Shown here piece by piece: positions 15,906 to 23,886 of a DNA stretch of 41,074 nt; within the stretch, counting starts at the first letter, position 1, and every line of letters starts with the position of its first letter. A program made the translations under genes and the position numbers. The stretch comes from Streptomyces pseudovenezuelae (GTDB lineage Bacteria > Actinomycetota > Actinomycetes > Streptomycetales > Streptomycetaceae). The DNA lies in contig NZ_JARXVH010000037.1 in the NCBI RefSeq assembly GCF_029892565.1, positions 1 through 41,074 of the forward strand, in the 5' to 3' direction. The notes under the pieces are model-generated. The model did not search any database and was not told the DNA's origin. It saw only the letters and a program-made list of their open reading frames with translations.

Positions 15906-18143
15906 TCATTTTTCTGACCTTTCATGTGCGGCGCATTCCGCCTCTATGAAGCGGGTGAGCCGTGCGATTCCCTCCTGGATCTCCGCAGGCGTCAGATAAC
16001 TGATGGAAAGTCGGATTCCGTTCCGGCCTCCGCCCAGGGGATGGAAGTGCTCCATCGGCGTCCAGATGACGCCGAATTCCTGGGCCGAGCGGCTCAGTGC
16101 GGCCTCGTCCGCCCGGAAGGGCACCTGCACGCTGAGGAAGAATCCGCCGGCGGGTTCGTTCCACCGCACTCCGAGCTCCGCCCGGCGGTCGGCGGGGAGG
16201 CAGCTGTCCAGGCGCTGGAGAACGGACCGCATCGCCTCGCCGTAGTACGCGGCGGCCTCGGAGTTCATCTCCGAGACGCGGCCACGCGCGGCCAGCAGCG
16301 CGCCCGCCACCGTGGCTTGGCTCAGGGACGGGGTGTTCACCGTGATCATGCTCTTGATCTTGGCGAGTTCGGCGGCGAGCAGGGTGCTGCCGCCCACGCC
16401 GTCGGCCACCGGCTGGTCGGCGACGACGTAGCCCACCCGGGCGCCGGGGAAGACGGTCTTGGAGAAGGAGCCCAGGTGCACGACCGTGCGGGCGCGGTCG
16501 AGGGCCTTCAGTGTCGGGAGCCGCGGGCCTGGGCTCACCATGCGGTAGGGGCTGTCCTCCAGGATCAGCAGTCCGTGGCGCGCGGCGGTCCGCAGCAGGT
16601 CCGTACGGGTGCGCAGGTCCAGGGTGTTGCCGGAGGGGTTGGCGTGGTCGGGCAGGACGTAGAGGACGCGGGGGCGTTTACCGCGGGCCCGCAGTTCCCG
16701 GATCGCCGCCTCCACGTCGGCGCACGCCAGCCCGTCCTCCCGCTCCTCCACCGGGTGCACCTCGATGTCCAGCAGCCGCGCCGCTCCGATGATCCCCACG
16801 TAGCAGGGGCTGGAGACCAGCAGCACGTCGTCGGGGCCGCCGATAAGCGCCCGCAGGGCCAGCAGCATGGCCTCCTGGGCGCCGAGGGTGACGACCAGCG
16901 ATTCGGCGGGGACGTCGATGCCCTCGTCCGCCATCAGCGATTCGGCGATGATCTCGCGGATCATGCCGGCGGTTGGCCCGTACTGGTAGAGCGCCGTCCG
17001 GATTTCCTGGGGCGTGCGCCCCTGGTCGGCGAGATGGTCGAGGTAGCGGCGGGCGTGGGTGAAGATCTGCTCGGTGTCGAAGAACCCGTCGTACGGCCGG
17101 CCCGGAGCGAAGGAGATGGCGTCCGGATAGCGGAAGGTGATCTCGTTCAGGAAGTTCATCGTGTCCAGGACGGGGTCGGAAAGAGCGCTGTGCAAATCCG
17201 TCCGGCGCAGCTCCTCCGGCATGGTGGGCGCCGGTGCCGGCTCCGCGGGCGCGGCTCCCACGCGGATCACCTCGCGTCCGAGGTCCGTCACCGAGCCGGC
17301 GCCGGTGAACTCCATGGCCCGGGCGAACTCCCGGACCAGTCCCTGCAGGTCCGACAGGTCGGGCACGCTGTCTGTGCTCCTGTCCGCGGCCTCGTCGCCG
17401 CCGACCGCGTCCGTGGGCACACCGTCCCGCGCGGTCGGCCGGAGCACCACCGCGTCGGCGCCCGAGGCCAGCGCCACCAGGATGTCGGCACCACGGCGGA
17501 TGCCGCCGCTGAGCAGGACGAGTCCCCCTCCGGCCACGGCGTCCGCGATCGCGGGCAGTTCCCGAAGGGCGGAGGTCACGACACCGTCGGCGCCCGCCTC
17601 GATCGCGCGCAGCGCGTCCTGTGCGGTGTCCGTCCCGGCGATCAGCAGCGGGAGCGAGGTCTCCGCGCGCAGCAGGGGGAGTGCCGACCAGTCGACGGGG
17701 GGCCGCGGGCCGGGGTCCGGCGCGAGCCGGAGGGTGAGTGCGCCGAAACCGGCGTCCTGCGCTCGTCCGGCAAGTTCGTGTGCCGCTCGCCGGTCCGGTA
17801 CGGCGGTGATGTCCAGCCACAGCGGTACGTCGCCGCCGACGGGATCCGCGGACCACGGTGCGGTGGTCACTACGGCGGGGAGCCCTGCCGCGGCACTCGC
17901 GCGGACCGCTGCCCGTTCCCGTTCGGGGCGGACTCGGTCGGGGTGCGGGCCGACGACGACCGGCGCGCTCCACATACGTCCGAAGACCTTCACCCCGGTT
18001 TCGGGCGCCCCCGCGAGCCCGTACCGACCCTGGACGAGACCGGTGCGGTCGAACAATGCGCGGTTGACGGCGGCCGCGGCCCGTTCGGTCACGGCAGGGG
18101 AACTATCGGAGCGGGCATCTTCTCGGATGTGCTGCGCTGCCAT
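15906..18143 (-). CDS. hpgT: Hmo-HpgT fusion: degenerate FMN hydroxymandelate oxidase domain plus HpgT aminotransferase
   Basis: A 745-residue fusion. Residues about 1-295 resemble the FMN-dependent alpha-hydroxyacid oxidase family (Hmo). They keep a phosphate-binding segment (GGIRRGAD, 213-220) but lack the catalytic SNHGGRQLD segment that should follow residue 190. Ala169 replaces the usual Lys before that segment. Residues about 310-745 are a fold-I PLP aminotransferase of the HpgT type: YQYGPTAG, LPDHANPSGNT, EDSPYRM and the PLP Lys562 in GSFSKTVFPGARVGY. HpgT aminates aryl-glyoxylates to Hpg or Dpg. The oxidase half is probably inactive, while the aminotransferase half looks intact. Start is ATG 18143 behind GGAGGG. 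It heads the dpg operon, with two StrR-type operators upstream. Confidence 0.92.
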   Translation of the reverse strand: MAAQHIREDARSDSSPAVTERAAAAVNRALFDRTGLVQGRYGLAGAPETGVKVFGRMWSAPVVVGPHPDRVRPERERAAVRASAAAGLPAVVTTAPWSADPVGGDVPLWLDITAVPDRRAAHELAGRAQDAGFGALTLRLAPDPGPRPPVDWSALPLLRAETSLPLLIAGTDTAQDALRAIEAGADGVVTSALRELPAIADAVAGGGLVLLSGGIRRGADILVALASGADAVVLRPTARDGVPTDAVGGDEAADRSTDSVPDLSDLQGLVREFARAMEFTGAGSVTDLGREVIRVGAAPAEPAPAPTMPEELRRTDLHSALSDPVLDTMNFLNEITFRYPDAISFAPGRPYDGFFDTEQIFTHARRYLDHLADQGRTPQEIRTALYQYGPTAGMIREIIAESLMADEGIDVPAESLVVTLGAQEAMLLALRALIGGPDDVLLVSSPCYVGIIGAARLLDIEVHPVEEREDGLACADVEAAIRELRARGKRPRVLYVLPDHANPSGNTLDLRTRTDLLRTAARHGLLILEDSPYRMVSPGPRLPTLKALDRARTVVHLGSFSKTVFPGARVGYVVADQPVADGVGGSTLLAAELAKIKSMITVNTPSLSQATVAGALLAARGRVSEMNSEAAAYYGEAMRSVLQRLDSCLPADRRAELGVRWNEPAGGFFLSVQVPFRADEAALSRSAQEFGVIWTPMEHFHPLGGGRNGIRLSISYLTPAEIQEGIARLTRFIEAECAAHERSEK

Positions 18144-18229
18144 GGATTCCCTCCGAAAGCCGTCGGCCCGATCTCTGCGGCTGAATTCGCGGCCTAAGCA
18201 TCACATGACCCCGGGGATTCAACAAAGTC

Positions 18230-18258
18230 GTCCAACTGCGCGTATCACACGCTTGGAC
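18230..18258. promoter_or_regulatory. StrR/Bbr-type operator C, upstream of hmo-hpgT
   Basis: GTCCAA (18230-18235), 17 bases, TTGGAC (18253-18258). It sits 87 bases upstream of the hmo-hpgT start, a natural activator position for the Dpg operon. Confidence 0.8.
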
Positions 18259-18328
18259 ACGAGAAATAAGCGAGTGGAGTCGAGAGGGAATGGGGATGGC
18301 GAAAGAATACAAGAATGCATGGGCATTC

Positions 18329-18368
18329 GGCCGGGCCCTCCCGTGATATTCCACGAGAGGGCCCGGCC
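18329..18368. terminator. Strong hairpin after the strR-like gene
   Basis: GGCCGGGCCCTC (18329-18340) pairs perfectly with GAGGGCCCGGCC (18357-18368): 12 base pairs around a 16-base AT-richer loop. It is the likely transcription stop of the strR-like gene, 45 bases past its stop codon. It lies between operators B and C. Confidence 0.7.
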
Positions 18369-18371
18369 GGT

Positions 18372-18400
18372 GTCCAACCGTCGAATGCGGGCACTTGGAC
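18372..18400. promoter_or_regulatory. StrR/Bbr-type operator B, immediately after the strR-like gene
   Basis: GTCCAA (18372-18377), 17 bases, TTGGAC (18395-18400). It shares with operator A the extended left arm GTGTCCAACC and the right side GCACTTGGACA. It is 13 bases beyond the strR-like stop and upstream of the hairpin, about 230 bases from the hmo-hpgT start. Confidence 0.8.
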
Positions 18401-18412
18401 AGCTGCGCAGTC

Positions 18413-19501
18413 CTACCCGTATTCCACCGTCTGGTGCTCTATCCGCGCGGCGATCTCTCCCCACACTCCCGCGAATTCGTGGGCGAGATCGGCGACGATG
18501 GAGGTGCAGTGCGGCGGGACGCTGTCGATGATCGCCTGCCATTCGGCGCCGGTCAGGGTATGGATGTTCAACAGCCGCAGCAGCGTGCGGCCGGTTTCGC
18601 TGAACCGTAAAGCGGGATCGGATTTCAGGCGGTCCACGGCCGCGACGCGCGCCGCGATCCGCGCCGTGCTGATCGCCTGCTCGGCGGCGGCGATCCGGTC
18701 CCGGCTGGTCTCCTCGGCCGGCGTCCTCGGCCGCGGACGAGCCCGGACACGCGGCTTGGGCAGCGGGTCCTCACCCTGATGGATCCGGTTCCGCACGTCC
18801 CGGGCCGTCTCCGGCGATATCCGTGCGGCGCGGGCGATCTGCCGCAGGGACAGCCCGGGATTCTCCCTGATGAGTTTCCCGGCCAGTTCGCGCCCCACCG
18901 CGCTGTTGACGGGACGGACCCGTCCGTCCTGTCCGATCCGGCTGCCCTCTAACAGAGTGTCCCCCGCCGCCTGTCGGCGGATCTCGGAGACCGTGCCGGG
19001 CGAGAGGCCCGTGGCCGAGGCGATCATGCGGTCCGACCACTGTGGGTGCGTCGTGATGATCCGGCTCGCCGCCCTCTTCCGGTCCGCCATGGACAGCGGG
19101 AGCCCGTGCGTGATGTTCGACTCCACCGAGAGCACGAAGGCGTCGGACTCAGTGCCGTCGAAGTACGTCACGGCGATCTTGTCGTCGCCGCGGAGTTGCG
19201 CCGCTCGCAGCCGGTGCACACCGTCGATCACTCGCATGGTCTGCCGGTGCACCAACACCGGTGGAAGCGGAGCCCATACTTCCACCAGTGCCTGTATGTG
19301 GTCCTGATCCTCTCCGGTACTTCGCGGTGACCCTTCCACGACCAAGGAATCGATGTCGACGTCGACGATCACCCCTTGTTCGAATTGCGCCTGGCCCAGC
19401 TGCACCACAAACTCCCCCCGAGGCTCTACCTGCGCATAAGTTCGCATTCCGCGACGAACGACAGATTTCTCGGTCATGACCCGCCTGACGAGATCAGCCA
19501 C
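18413..19501 (-). CDS. StrR/Bbr-like pathway-specific transcriptional activator (ParB-like domain)
   Basis: A 362-residue regulator of the StrR family, which activates antibiotic genes by binding long inverted repeats. The N-terminal ParB-like domain contains VDIDSLV, EGSPRSTGED, PPVLVHRQTMRVIDGVHR and ESNITHGLPLS (about 48-138). A helix-turn-helix follows (about 139-176, WSDRMIASATGLSPGTVSEI), then a second HTH-like segment (LSLRQIARAARISPETARDV). Codon 184 (18950-18952) is TTA, so translation probably depends on the bldA tRNA. The start is GTG 19501; ATG 19477 is an alternative eight codons in. Four operators of the expected form occur in the window. Its own upstream region is a 531-base gap after lmbU. 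Confidence 0.94.
   Translation of the reverse strand: MADLVRRVMTEKSVVRRGMRTYAQVEPRGEFVVQLGQAQFEQGVIVDVDIDSLVVEGSPRSTGEDQDHIQALVEVWAPLPPVLVHRQTMRVIDGVHRLRAAQLRGDDKIAVTYFDGTESDAFVLSVESNITHGLPLSMADRKRAASRIITTHPQWSDRMIASATGLSPGTVSEIRRQAAGDTLLEGSRIGQDGRVRPVNSAVGRELAGKLIRENPGLSLRQIARAARISPETARDVRNRIHQGEDPLPKPRVRARPRPRTPAEETSRDRIAAAEQAISTARIAARVAAVDRLKSDPALRFSETGRTLLRLLNIHTLTGAEWQAIIDSVPPHCTSIVADLAHEFAGVWGEIAARIEHQTVEYG
18950..18952 (-). other. TTA leucine codon in the strR-like regulator
   Basis: Reverse-strand TTA in frame at codon 184 (second Leu of DTLLEGS). In Streptomyces TTA codons are rare and are read by the bldA tRNA, which links expression to development. Confidence 0.9.
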
Positions 19502-20032
19502 CTGTCGAGAATTCCGCGGACAGGGGCCAGGCGGCTTGCCAAGGAAGGTCCGGTTACGGGCGACGACGCCTCACCCGCAACTTTGGCCCCTTGACACACT
19601 TCGGCCGACGGAACATCCGGTCGGCGCATGCTAGTAGATCTACGAATTGTGCCCATGCTTGAACTCATTCGACTTCCCCCGTAATGCCACCACACGAGCC
19701 GCACCACAGGAACTGCGGTGCTGTTGGCCGACGGCGGCCTGACACCGCACGCCGAGTTGGACACTAGAACAGCAGACGCCCTACGCCTCGTCCAGAGTCC
19801 GTCGTCCCAGTAGGTGGCCCGCACGGTGTCACGGGTACCGGACCCAGCCTGTCGTAGGCAGGGGAACCGCAGGTCCGACGGGCACTACGGCATTCCGTCA
19901 GGCCTGCTCAACGGCGGCGGGAATATGATGAAAAGCCGGAGACGCGCCACCGGAATGGCGCGGACCGGTGGCCGTAAACAGTGTCCCGCCGGCGGGACAC
20001 GGCCAAACGCCTGCCATTAGGGAGGCGGAGAT
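19502..20032. other. Intergenic region between lmbU-like and strR-like genes
   Basis: No convincing gene. It should hold the promoter of the strR-like regulator. It contains the palindrome at 19981-20000 and a single TTGGAC half-site (19758-19763) with no partner at the right spacing. Confidence 0.6.
19981..20000. promoter_or_regulatory. Perfect 20-base palindrome, candidate LmbU-type site
   Basis: GTGTCCCGCC followed directly by GGCGGGACAC, a perfect palindrome with no loop. Its centre is CGCCGGCG, the core I recall being reported for LmbU binding. It lies 33 bases past the lmbU-like stop, in the region leading to the strR-like gene. It could instead be part of a terminator. Confidence 0.5.
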
Positions 20033-20683
20033 TCAGATTCCGATATCGGCGTCTGCCAAGGGGTCGGATTGCTCCAGCTCGCCAGCCGCTTCATCGAGGC
20101 GTGACACGATCCAGTCCAGCAGGTCGAGGCCCGCGGCCTCCGCCGCCTGCTGCCACCGGACCCGGCGGTCCGAGGGAACCTGCAGACGCACCAGTGGGTG
20201 CAGCAGCGTCCGGTCGGCCTGGCGGTGAGCCCGGACCTGCCGACGCAGCTCGTTGCGGGACCAGCCGCCCCGCTCGGCACGTGTCAACCACTCGTCCTGC
20301 TCGTCGGCGGGGCTGCCCGCCACCTCGGCATGGTGCTGGAAGCTGAGCCGCGCACGCCGCCGGGAAGGCTCGAACTTGCCCGCCACCCAGGCGTAGTTGC
20401 GCAGGGTCTGGTAGTCGAGCCCGCTCTCGGTCAGGGCCCTGCGGTAGCGGTCCCGGTACTCCCTGCGGCCATAGATGAGCCAGTCACCCAGCCACCATGC
20501 CGATGAATCCGTGACCACGAACATCTGCCGGCCGAGATGGGCCCACTGCGCGAGCGGCAGTCCGGGGGAGAGCATCAGGGCGGTGCGCCGGGTCGCCGCT
20601 CGCACGTCCAGCGTGACGTGTTCCTGGTCCCCCACCACCGGTTCCGTCGGCCGCCCGCTCCTTCGTGCCGCCTCGCCTGCCAT
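20033..20683 (-). CDS. LmbU/NovE-family transcriptional regulator
   Basis: A 216-residue protein of the LmbU family, cluster regulators known from lincomycin, novobiocin and hormaomycin pathways. The diagnostic central block is clear: SSAWWLGDWLIYG, YRRALTESGLDYQTLRNYAWVAGKF and RRARLSFQHHAEVA, then WLTRAERGGWSRNELRRQVRAHR, a helix-turn-helix-like segment. The C-terminus (RWQQAAEAAGLDLLDWIVSRLDEAAGE) looks like a short dimerisation helix pair. Start chosen at ATG 20683 with GGTGAGG upstream; ATG 20722 is a weaker alternative. It probably acts above the strR-like gene, which is next downstream on the same strand. No TTA codon was seen. Confidence 0.9.
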   Translation of the reverse strand: MAGEAARRSGRPTEPVVGDQEHVTLDVRAATRRTALMLSPGLPLAQWAHLGRQMFVVTDSSAWWLGDWLIYGRREYRDRYRRALTESGLDYQTLRNYAWVAGKFEPSRRRARLSFQHHAEVAGSPADEQDEWLTRAERGGWSRNELRRQVRAHRQADRTLLHPLVRLQVPSDRRVRWQQAAEAAGLDLLDWIVSRLDEAAGELEQSDPLADADIGI

Positions 20684-20871
20684 CCTCCGCACCTCACCGC
20701 CCCCTTGTCCGCACGCCCTCATCCTTCACGGCGCGACGTCTCGGCGAGGTAACAGAACGGATCGGGCGGACAGCGGGAGGAAGTGGCTCTGTGTTACGGC
20801 GGAGTTACCTGTTCCGCGCTGTACTTGGGCGCGCGGAGCAAGCGGCCCCGCGAGCAGACCGAGGAGGCCCC

Positions 20872-21153
20872 ATGGTCACCGCGACCCGGTGTTGCGCCGA
20901 GTGCGGCACGCAGTTCGCCTGGACGAGCCGGAATCCGACCCGCAGGTTCTGCGGTCCCAAGTGCCGCACCCGGTGGTGGCGGACGGATCGCGGACGCCCG
21001 ACCGAGCAGGACGCTGCGCCGGGCGAGCCCACCGACCCGTCCGCGGTCCGCCTGGGAGCCCTTCACTCCTGCCCCAACTGCGGGCAGCACCTCACGGTGA
21101 TCAACCTGCTCGTCGGCTGCGAACCGTTCCCCGGGGCCGACACCATCCACTAG
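20872..21153 (+). CDS. Small protein with two Cys-pair zinc motifs
   Basis: A 93-residue protein with GAGGAGG upstream of ATG 20872. It has an N-terminal CAECG...FCGPKC pattern, giving four spaced cysteines of a zinc-ribbon type, and a separate CPNCG near residue 67. The middle is basic (TRWWRTDRGRP). I do not recognise a named family. The zinc knuckles and basic patch suggest nucleic-acid or protein binding, which is inference. It is divergent from the lmbU-like gene across a 188-base gap that must hold both promoters. It converges on the peroxidase gene, with a shared hairpin between them. Confidence 0.75.
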   Translation: MVTATRCCAECGTQFAWTSRNPTRRFCGPKCRTRWWRTDRGRPTEQDAAPGEPTDPSAVRLGALHSCPNCGQHLTVINLLVGCEPFPGADTIH

Positions 21154-21161
21154 CACGGCAC

Positions 21162-21208
21162 GGCCCCGGGGGCCGGCCGATGCCGTGGCTCGGCCTACCC
21201 CCGGGGCC
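21162..21208. terminator. Bidirectional hairpin between zinc protein and peroxidase
   Basis: GGCCCCGGGGG (21162-21172) pairs with CCCCCGGGGCC (21198-21208), 11 base pairs with a 25-base loop. It lies between two convergent stops (21153 and 21227), so it can serve both genes. Confidence 0.6.
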
Positions 21209-21226
21209 GGTGCGTGGTGTGCCGTA

Positions 21227-23530
21227 CTACCCGGCCGAGCACCGGGTGGTGTTCAGGGTGAAGCCGACCGGGTCGTCGTTGCCGCCCGTCGCGGTGCCGC
21301 TGAACGACACGCGCCGGGTCTGGCCGGGCCGGATGGTCCCGCCGGAGTCGGGGCTGTGGACGGTCACGTCGGTGCCGTTCTGCGACACCACGGCTCCGTC
21401 CGCCTCTACGGCCCTCTGCCCGTCGGCGTAGCGGTAGCGCAACGCCCATGCGGTGAGCGGCGTCCGTCCCGTGTTCTTGATCTCGATGGTGCCGGCGAAC
21501 TCGCCGGAGGCGGAGGTGTCGCCCGCCTCGTAGTCCACCCGGCAGCCCCCGGCGGGCACTTCACCGTGGGAGTAGAACACGTTGTCGGGCAGGGCGGAAC
21601 GCTCGACGTCGGTGTTGGCGGCGATGACGTCGGCCAGTCCGTGGCGGAAGCCGATGCCGTATGTCTTGGAGATCGCCTTGAGCGTGGCAGCCTGGTTGCC
21701 GTAGAAGAACCGGTCCCCGTCGCGCAGCTGCTGGAACTCCCGGGCCCACATCGCCTGTTGGAGTTCACCGAACTCCGAACCCTTCAGATGCGGTTCGGCT
21801 TGCATGCCGACGTAGGCGTCCACCCGGTCGACCGATCCGTAGATCGCCTTGAGCCGGGCGGCGAGCGGGGTGCGCCGGGTGAAGGTGGTGGCGGAGGTGT
21901 CCCCCGGCAGCGCCTGGAAGCCGACCTTGCTGCCGAAGAGGTTCCTCATGTCGACGAAGTCGACACTGTCCGGGTCGTTAATCTCGGCGCCCGGCGTCAG
22001 CTCCGCGTCCTTCGGGAAGGATTCGCCGGTCTCACCGGTGATGCCCTTGAAGGACTTCACCGGGGCGAGTCCGTAGGCCTTGCGCAGGTCGTTGTAGGAC
22101 GGCATGCCATGGTCGCGGCTGCGGGCCAGGTCGGTGGCCGCCAGGTCGAAGACGCACTTGGGGTCCGCGTTCGGTGCCGAGCACAGCACGCTGCGCAGCA
22201 GGTGGTCGGTCATCTCCTCGTTCCGGTACTGCGCCTTGTCCCCCAGGGACTGCAGGACGGGGCCCAGCCCCAGATCCTTGAGCAGCTCGGGGTTGTCCCG
22301 CATGAACTCCAGGCTGACCTCGACGCTCACCGGGCCGTCCGGAGCGCCCATGACCAGGAGGCCGGCGGCCCGGAACGCCTCCAGCTGCTCCTCGGTGTAG
22401 CGGCCGGCCGGCTGGTTGAGCGAAGTGGCGCCGTGGATCATGCTGTGCGCACGGTAGCCGGTGGTCGCAAACTCGTTGGTCAGCGTGGCATCGGTCCTCG
22501 GGCTGTAGCCCCGGTAACCGGGCAGTGTGATCCCCACCGAGGGCAGGAACTCGGTGTAGGTGATGTACTGGATCTCGCTGATCACGACCCGCCGGGCGAT
22601 CTGGAACTTCTCCTCCTCGGTGAGGGAGGCGGGCAGCGCATCCACGATCCGGTTGTGCTCCCTGGCGAACAGCGTCTGAACCCCGGTCACCGCGATGTTG
22701 TTGTTGACCCGTACGTCTCCTGCGACCACCGCGCTGCCGGGGTCGGCCCTCAGGCGCCCGTCGATGTCGGTAGCCGGGGCGGTCGACACATCGCCCCGCG
22801 CGTCCCGCCGCGGCAGATAGTCGTCCGGCAGCAAGAGCTTCGCGCCGTTGTTGGACAGGTCGCTGTCCACCGCTCCCTGCCGGAGCCATTCCAGCCGCGC
22901 GCTGTCACTGCCGTAGACGGCCGAGGCGTCGAGGTAGGAGCTGTCCATGTTGACCTGCTGACGCGCCTTGGCCACACCAGTGCCACGGGCGGGCGTGGAC
23001 CGGGTGAACGGCAGGTAGTGCTTCCCGGAGACCAGCTCCAAGGGGTCGCTGTCGTCGCCCGCCATGTCGGCGGACTCGCCCTGCGGGTCCGTGGCCTGCT
23101 CGCCCAACCGCAGGGCGAAGGTGTGGTCGAGGAACTGGGCCCAGGTCCAGGCCCATTGACTGACCTGACGCTCGGAGAAGATGTTCGCCGGCAGCACCTG
23201 CTCGCCCTGGACCTCCTCGTCGGCGAAGACCCGGTTGCTCACGTAGCGCGGGTCCGGCCCGGCGACCGGCTTGCTGCGCCCGTCGGCGTAGTTCGCGAGC
23301 GCAAGCCGGGCGTAGGCGGTACCGGCCCGCCCCCAGTCCGGGTGCGCCCTGTTGTTGCCGCTGCCGTCCAGCGACTGTATCTCCGGGTGTGCTCCGCTGT
23401 GCCCTCCCGCCGCGCCGGACGGCGCTGCCAGGGCGGTCACCAGCGTGGCTAACACCGCGGTGACGACACCCGCTCGGGTACGCGTGAGTGAGCGTCTGGA
23501 AGCCGAGCCGTGCCACATCTCGTACCTCAT
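21227..23530 (-). CDS. Secreted animal-type heme peroxidase with CBM2-like C-terminal domain
   Basis: A 767-residue extracellular peroxidase of the animal (myeloperoxidase/peroxinectin) superfamily. A signal peptide of about 40 residues begins with basic RRSLTRTR, then a hydrophobic core and an Ala-rich cleavage region. Distal motif WAQFLDHT gives Gln132 and His136. Arg290 lies in LFAREHNRI, and the proximal His is His362 in YRAHSMIHG. Residues about 663-767 resemble CBM2, with two Cys bracketing the domain, VSQNGTDV and FTLNTTRC. The surface Trp residues used to bind cellulose are missing. Start is ATG 23530 with AAGGGA upstream; a longer frame to 23938 lacks family similarity. A StrR-type operator is 357 bases upstream. 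It may oxidise phenolic substrates, perhaps the pathway peptide. Confidence 0.93.
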   Translation of the reverse strand: MRYEMWHGSASRRSLTRTRAGVVTAVLATLVTALAAPSGAAGGHSGAHPEIQSLDGSGNNRAHPDWGRAGTAYARLALANYADGRSKPVAGPDPRYVSNRVFADEEVQGEQVLPANIFSERQVSQWAWTWAQFLDHTFALRLGEQATDPQGESADMAGDDSDPLELVSGKHYLPFTRSTPARGTGVAKARQQVNMDSSYLDASAVYGSDSARLEWLRQGAVDSDLSNNGAKLLLPDDYLPRRDARGDVSTAPATDIDGRLRADPGSAVVAGDVRVNNNIAVTGVQTLFAREHNRIVDALPASLTEEEKFQIARRVVISEIQYITYTEFLPSVGITLPGYRGYSPRTDATLTNEFATTGYRAHSMIHGATSLNQPAGRYTEEQLEAFRAAGLLVMGAPDGPVSVEVSLEFMRDNPELLKDLGLGPVLQSLGDKAQYRNEEMTDHLLRSVLCSAPNADPKCVFDLAATDLARSRDHGMPSYNDLRKAYGLAPVKSFKGITGETGESFPKDAELTPGAEINDPDSVDFVDMRNLFGSKVGFQALPGDTSATTFTRRTPLAARLKAIYGSVDRVDAYVGMQAEPHLKGSEFGELQQAMWAREFQQLRDGDRFFYGNQAATLKAISKTYGIGFRHGLADVIAANTDVERSALPDNVFYSHGEVPAGGCRVDYEAGDTSASGEFAGTIEIKNTGRTPLTAWALRYRYADGQRAVEADGAVVSQNGTDVTVHSPDSGGTIRPGQTRRVSFSGTATGGNDDPVGFTLNTTRCSAG

Positions 23531-23886
23531 GCCATGTCCCTTCTCTGTCCTGACCGGACGGATCTGTCCTTGCGGACGCATGCGTGGACGCCGCCCCACG
23601 CGTCCCTCAGGGCCGTGCGGGCATCTCTTCGCGGTGGGGTGCGCCGGCCGAGGAGCCGGGCGGGCCCGGGTACCAGCGGCTGGGGGCGTGGTGTTCGTGA
23701 TGCAGGGGAGCCTGAGGGAAGTCCCTTCCGTCTCCGGCGAGATGACGGGCGCGGGGCAGCCGGCCGCACCAACGGGTACGGGCTCCGGCAGAGGTTCGGT
23801 CCGCGGGTCGTGGCACAGGCGCGAAGTCGGACAGTGACAGGTGGGGACAGAGCGGTCGCCGCGTCGCCAAGAATGCACGAAGGCAC

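Noticed and set aside
15924..18197. Long plus-strand open frame opposite hmo-hpgT
   Set aside because: Antisense shadow with no domain signature. The minus-strand fusion is unambiguous.
19758..19763. TTGGAC half-site upstream of the strR-like gene as a fifth operator
   Set aside because: The bases 17 positions to the left do not resemble GTCCAA, so it is only a half-site.
21185..23452. 755-codon plus-strand open frame opposite the peroxidase
   Set aside because: Val/Gly/Arg-rich shadow without motifs. The minus strand encodes the intact heme peroxidase.
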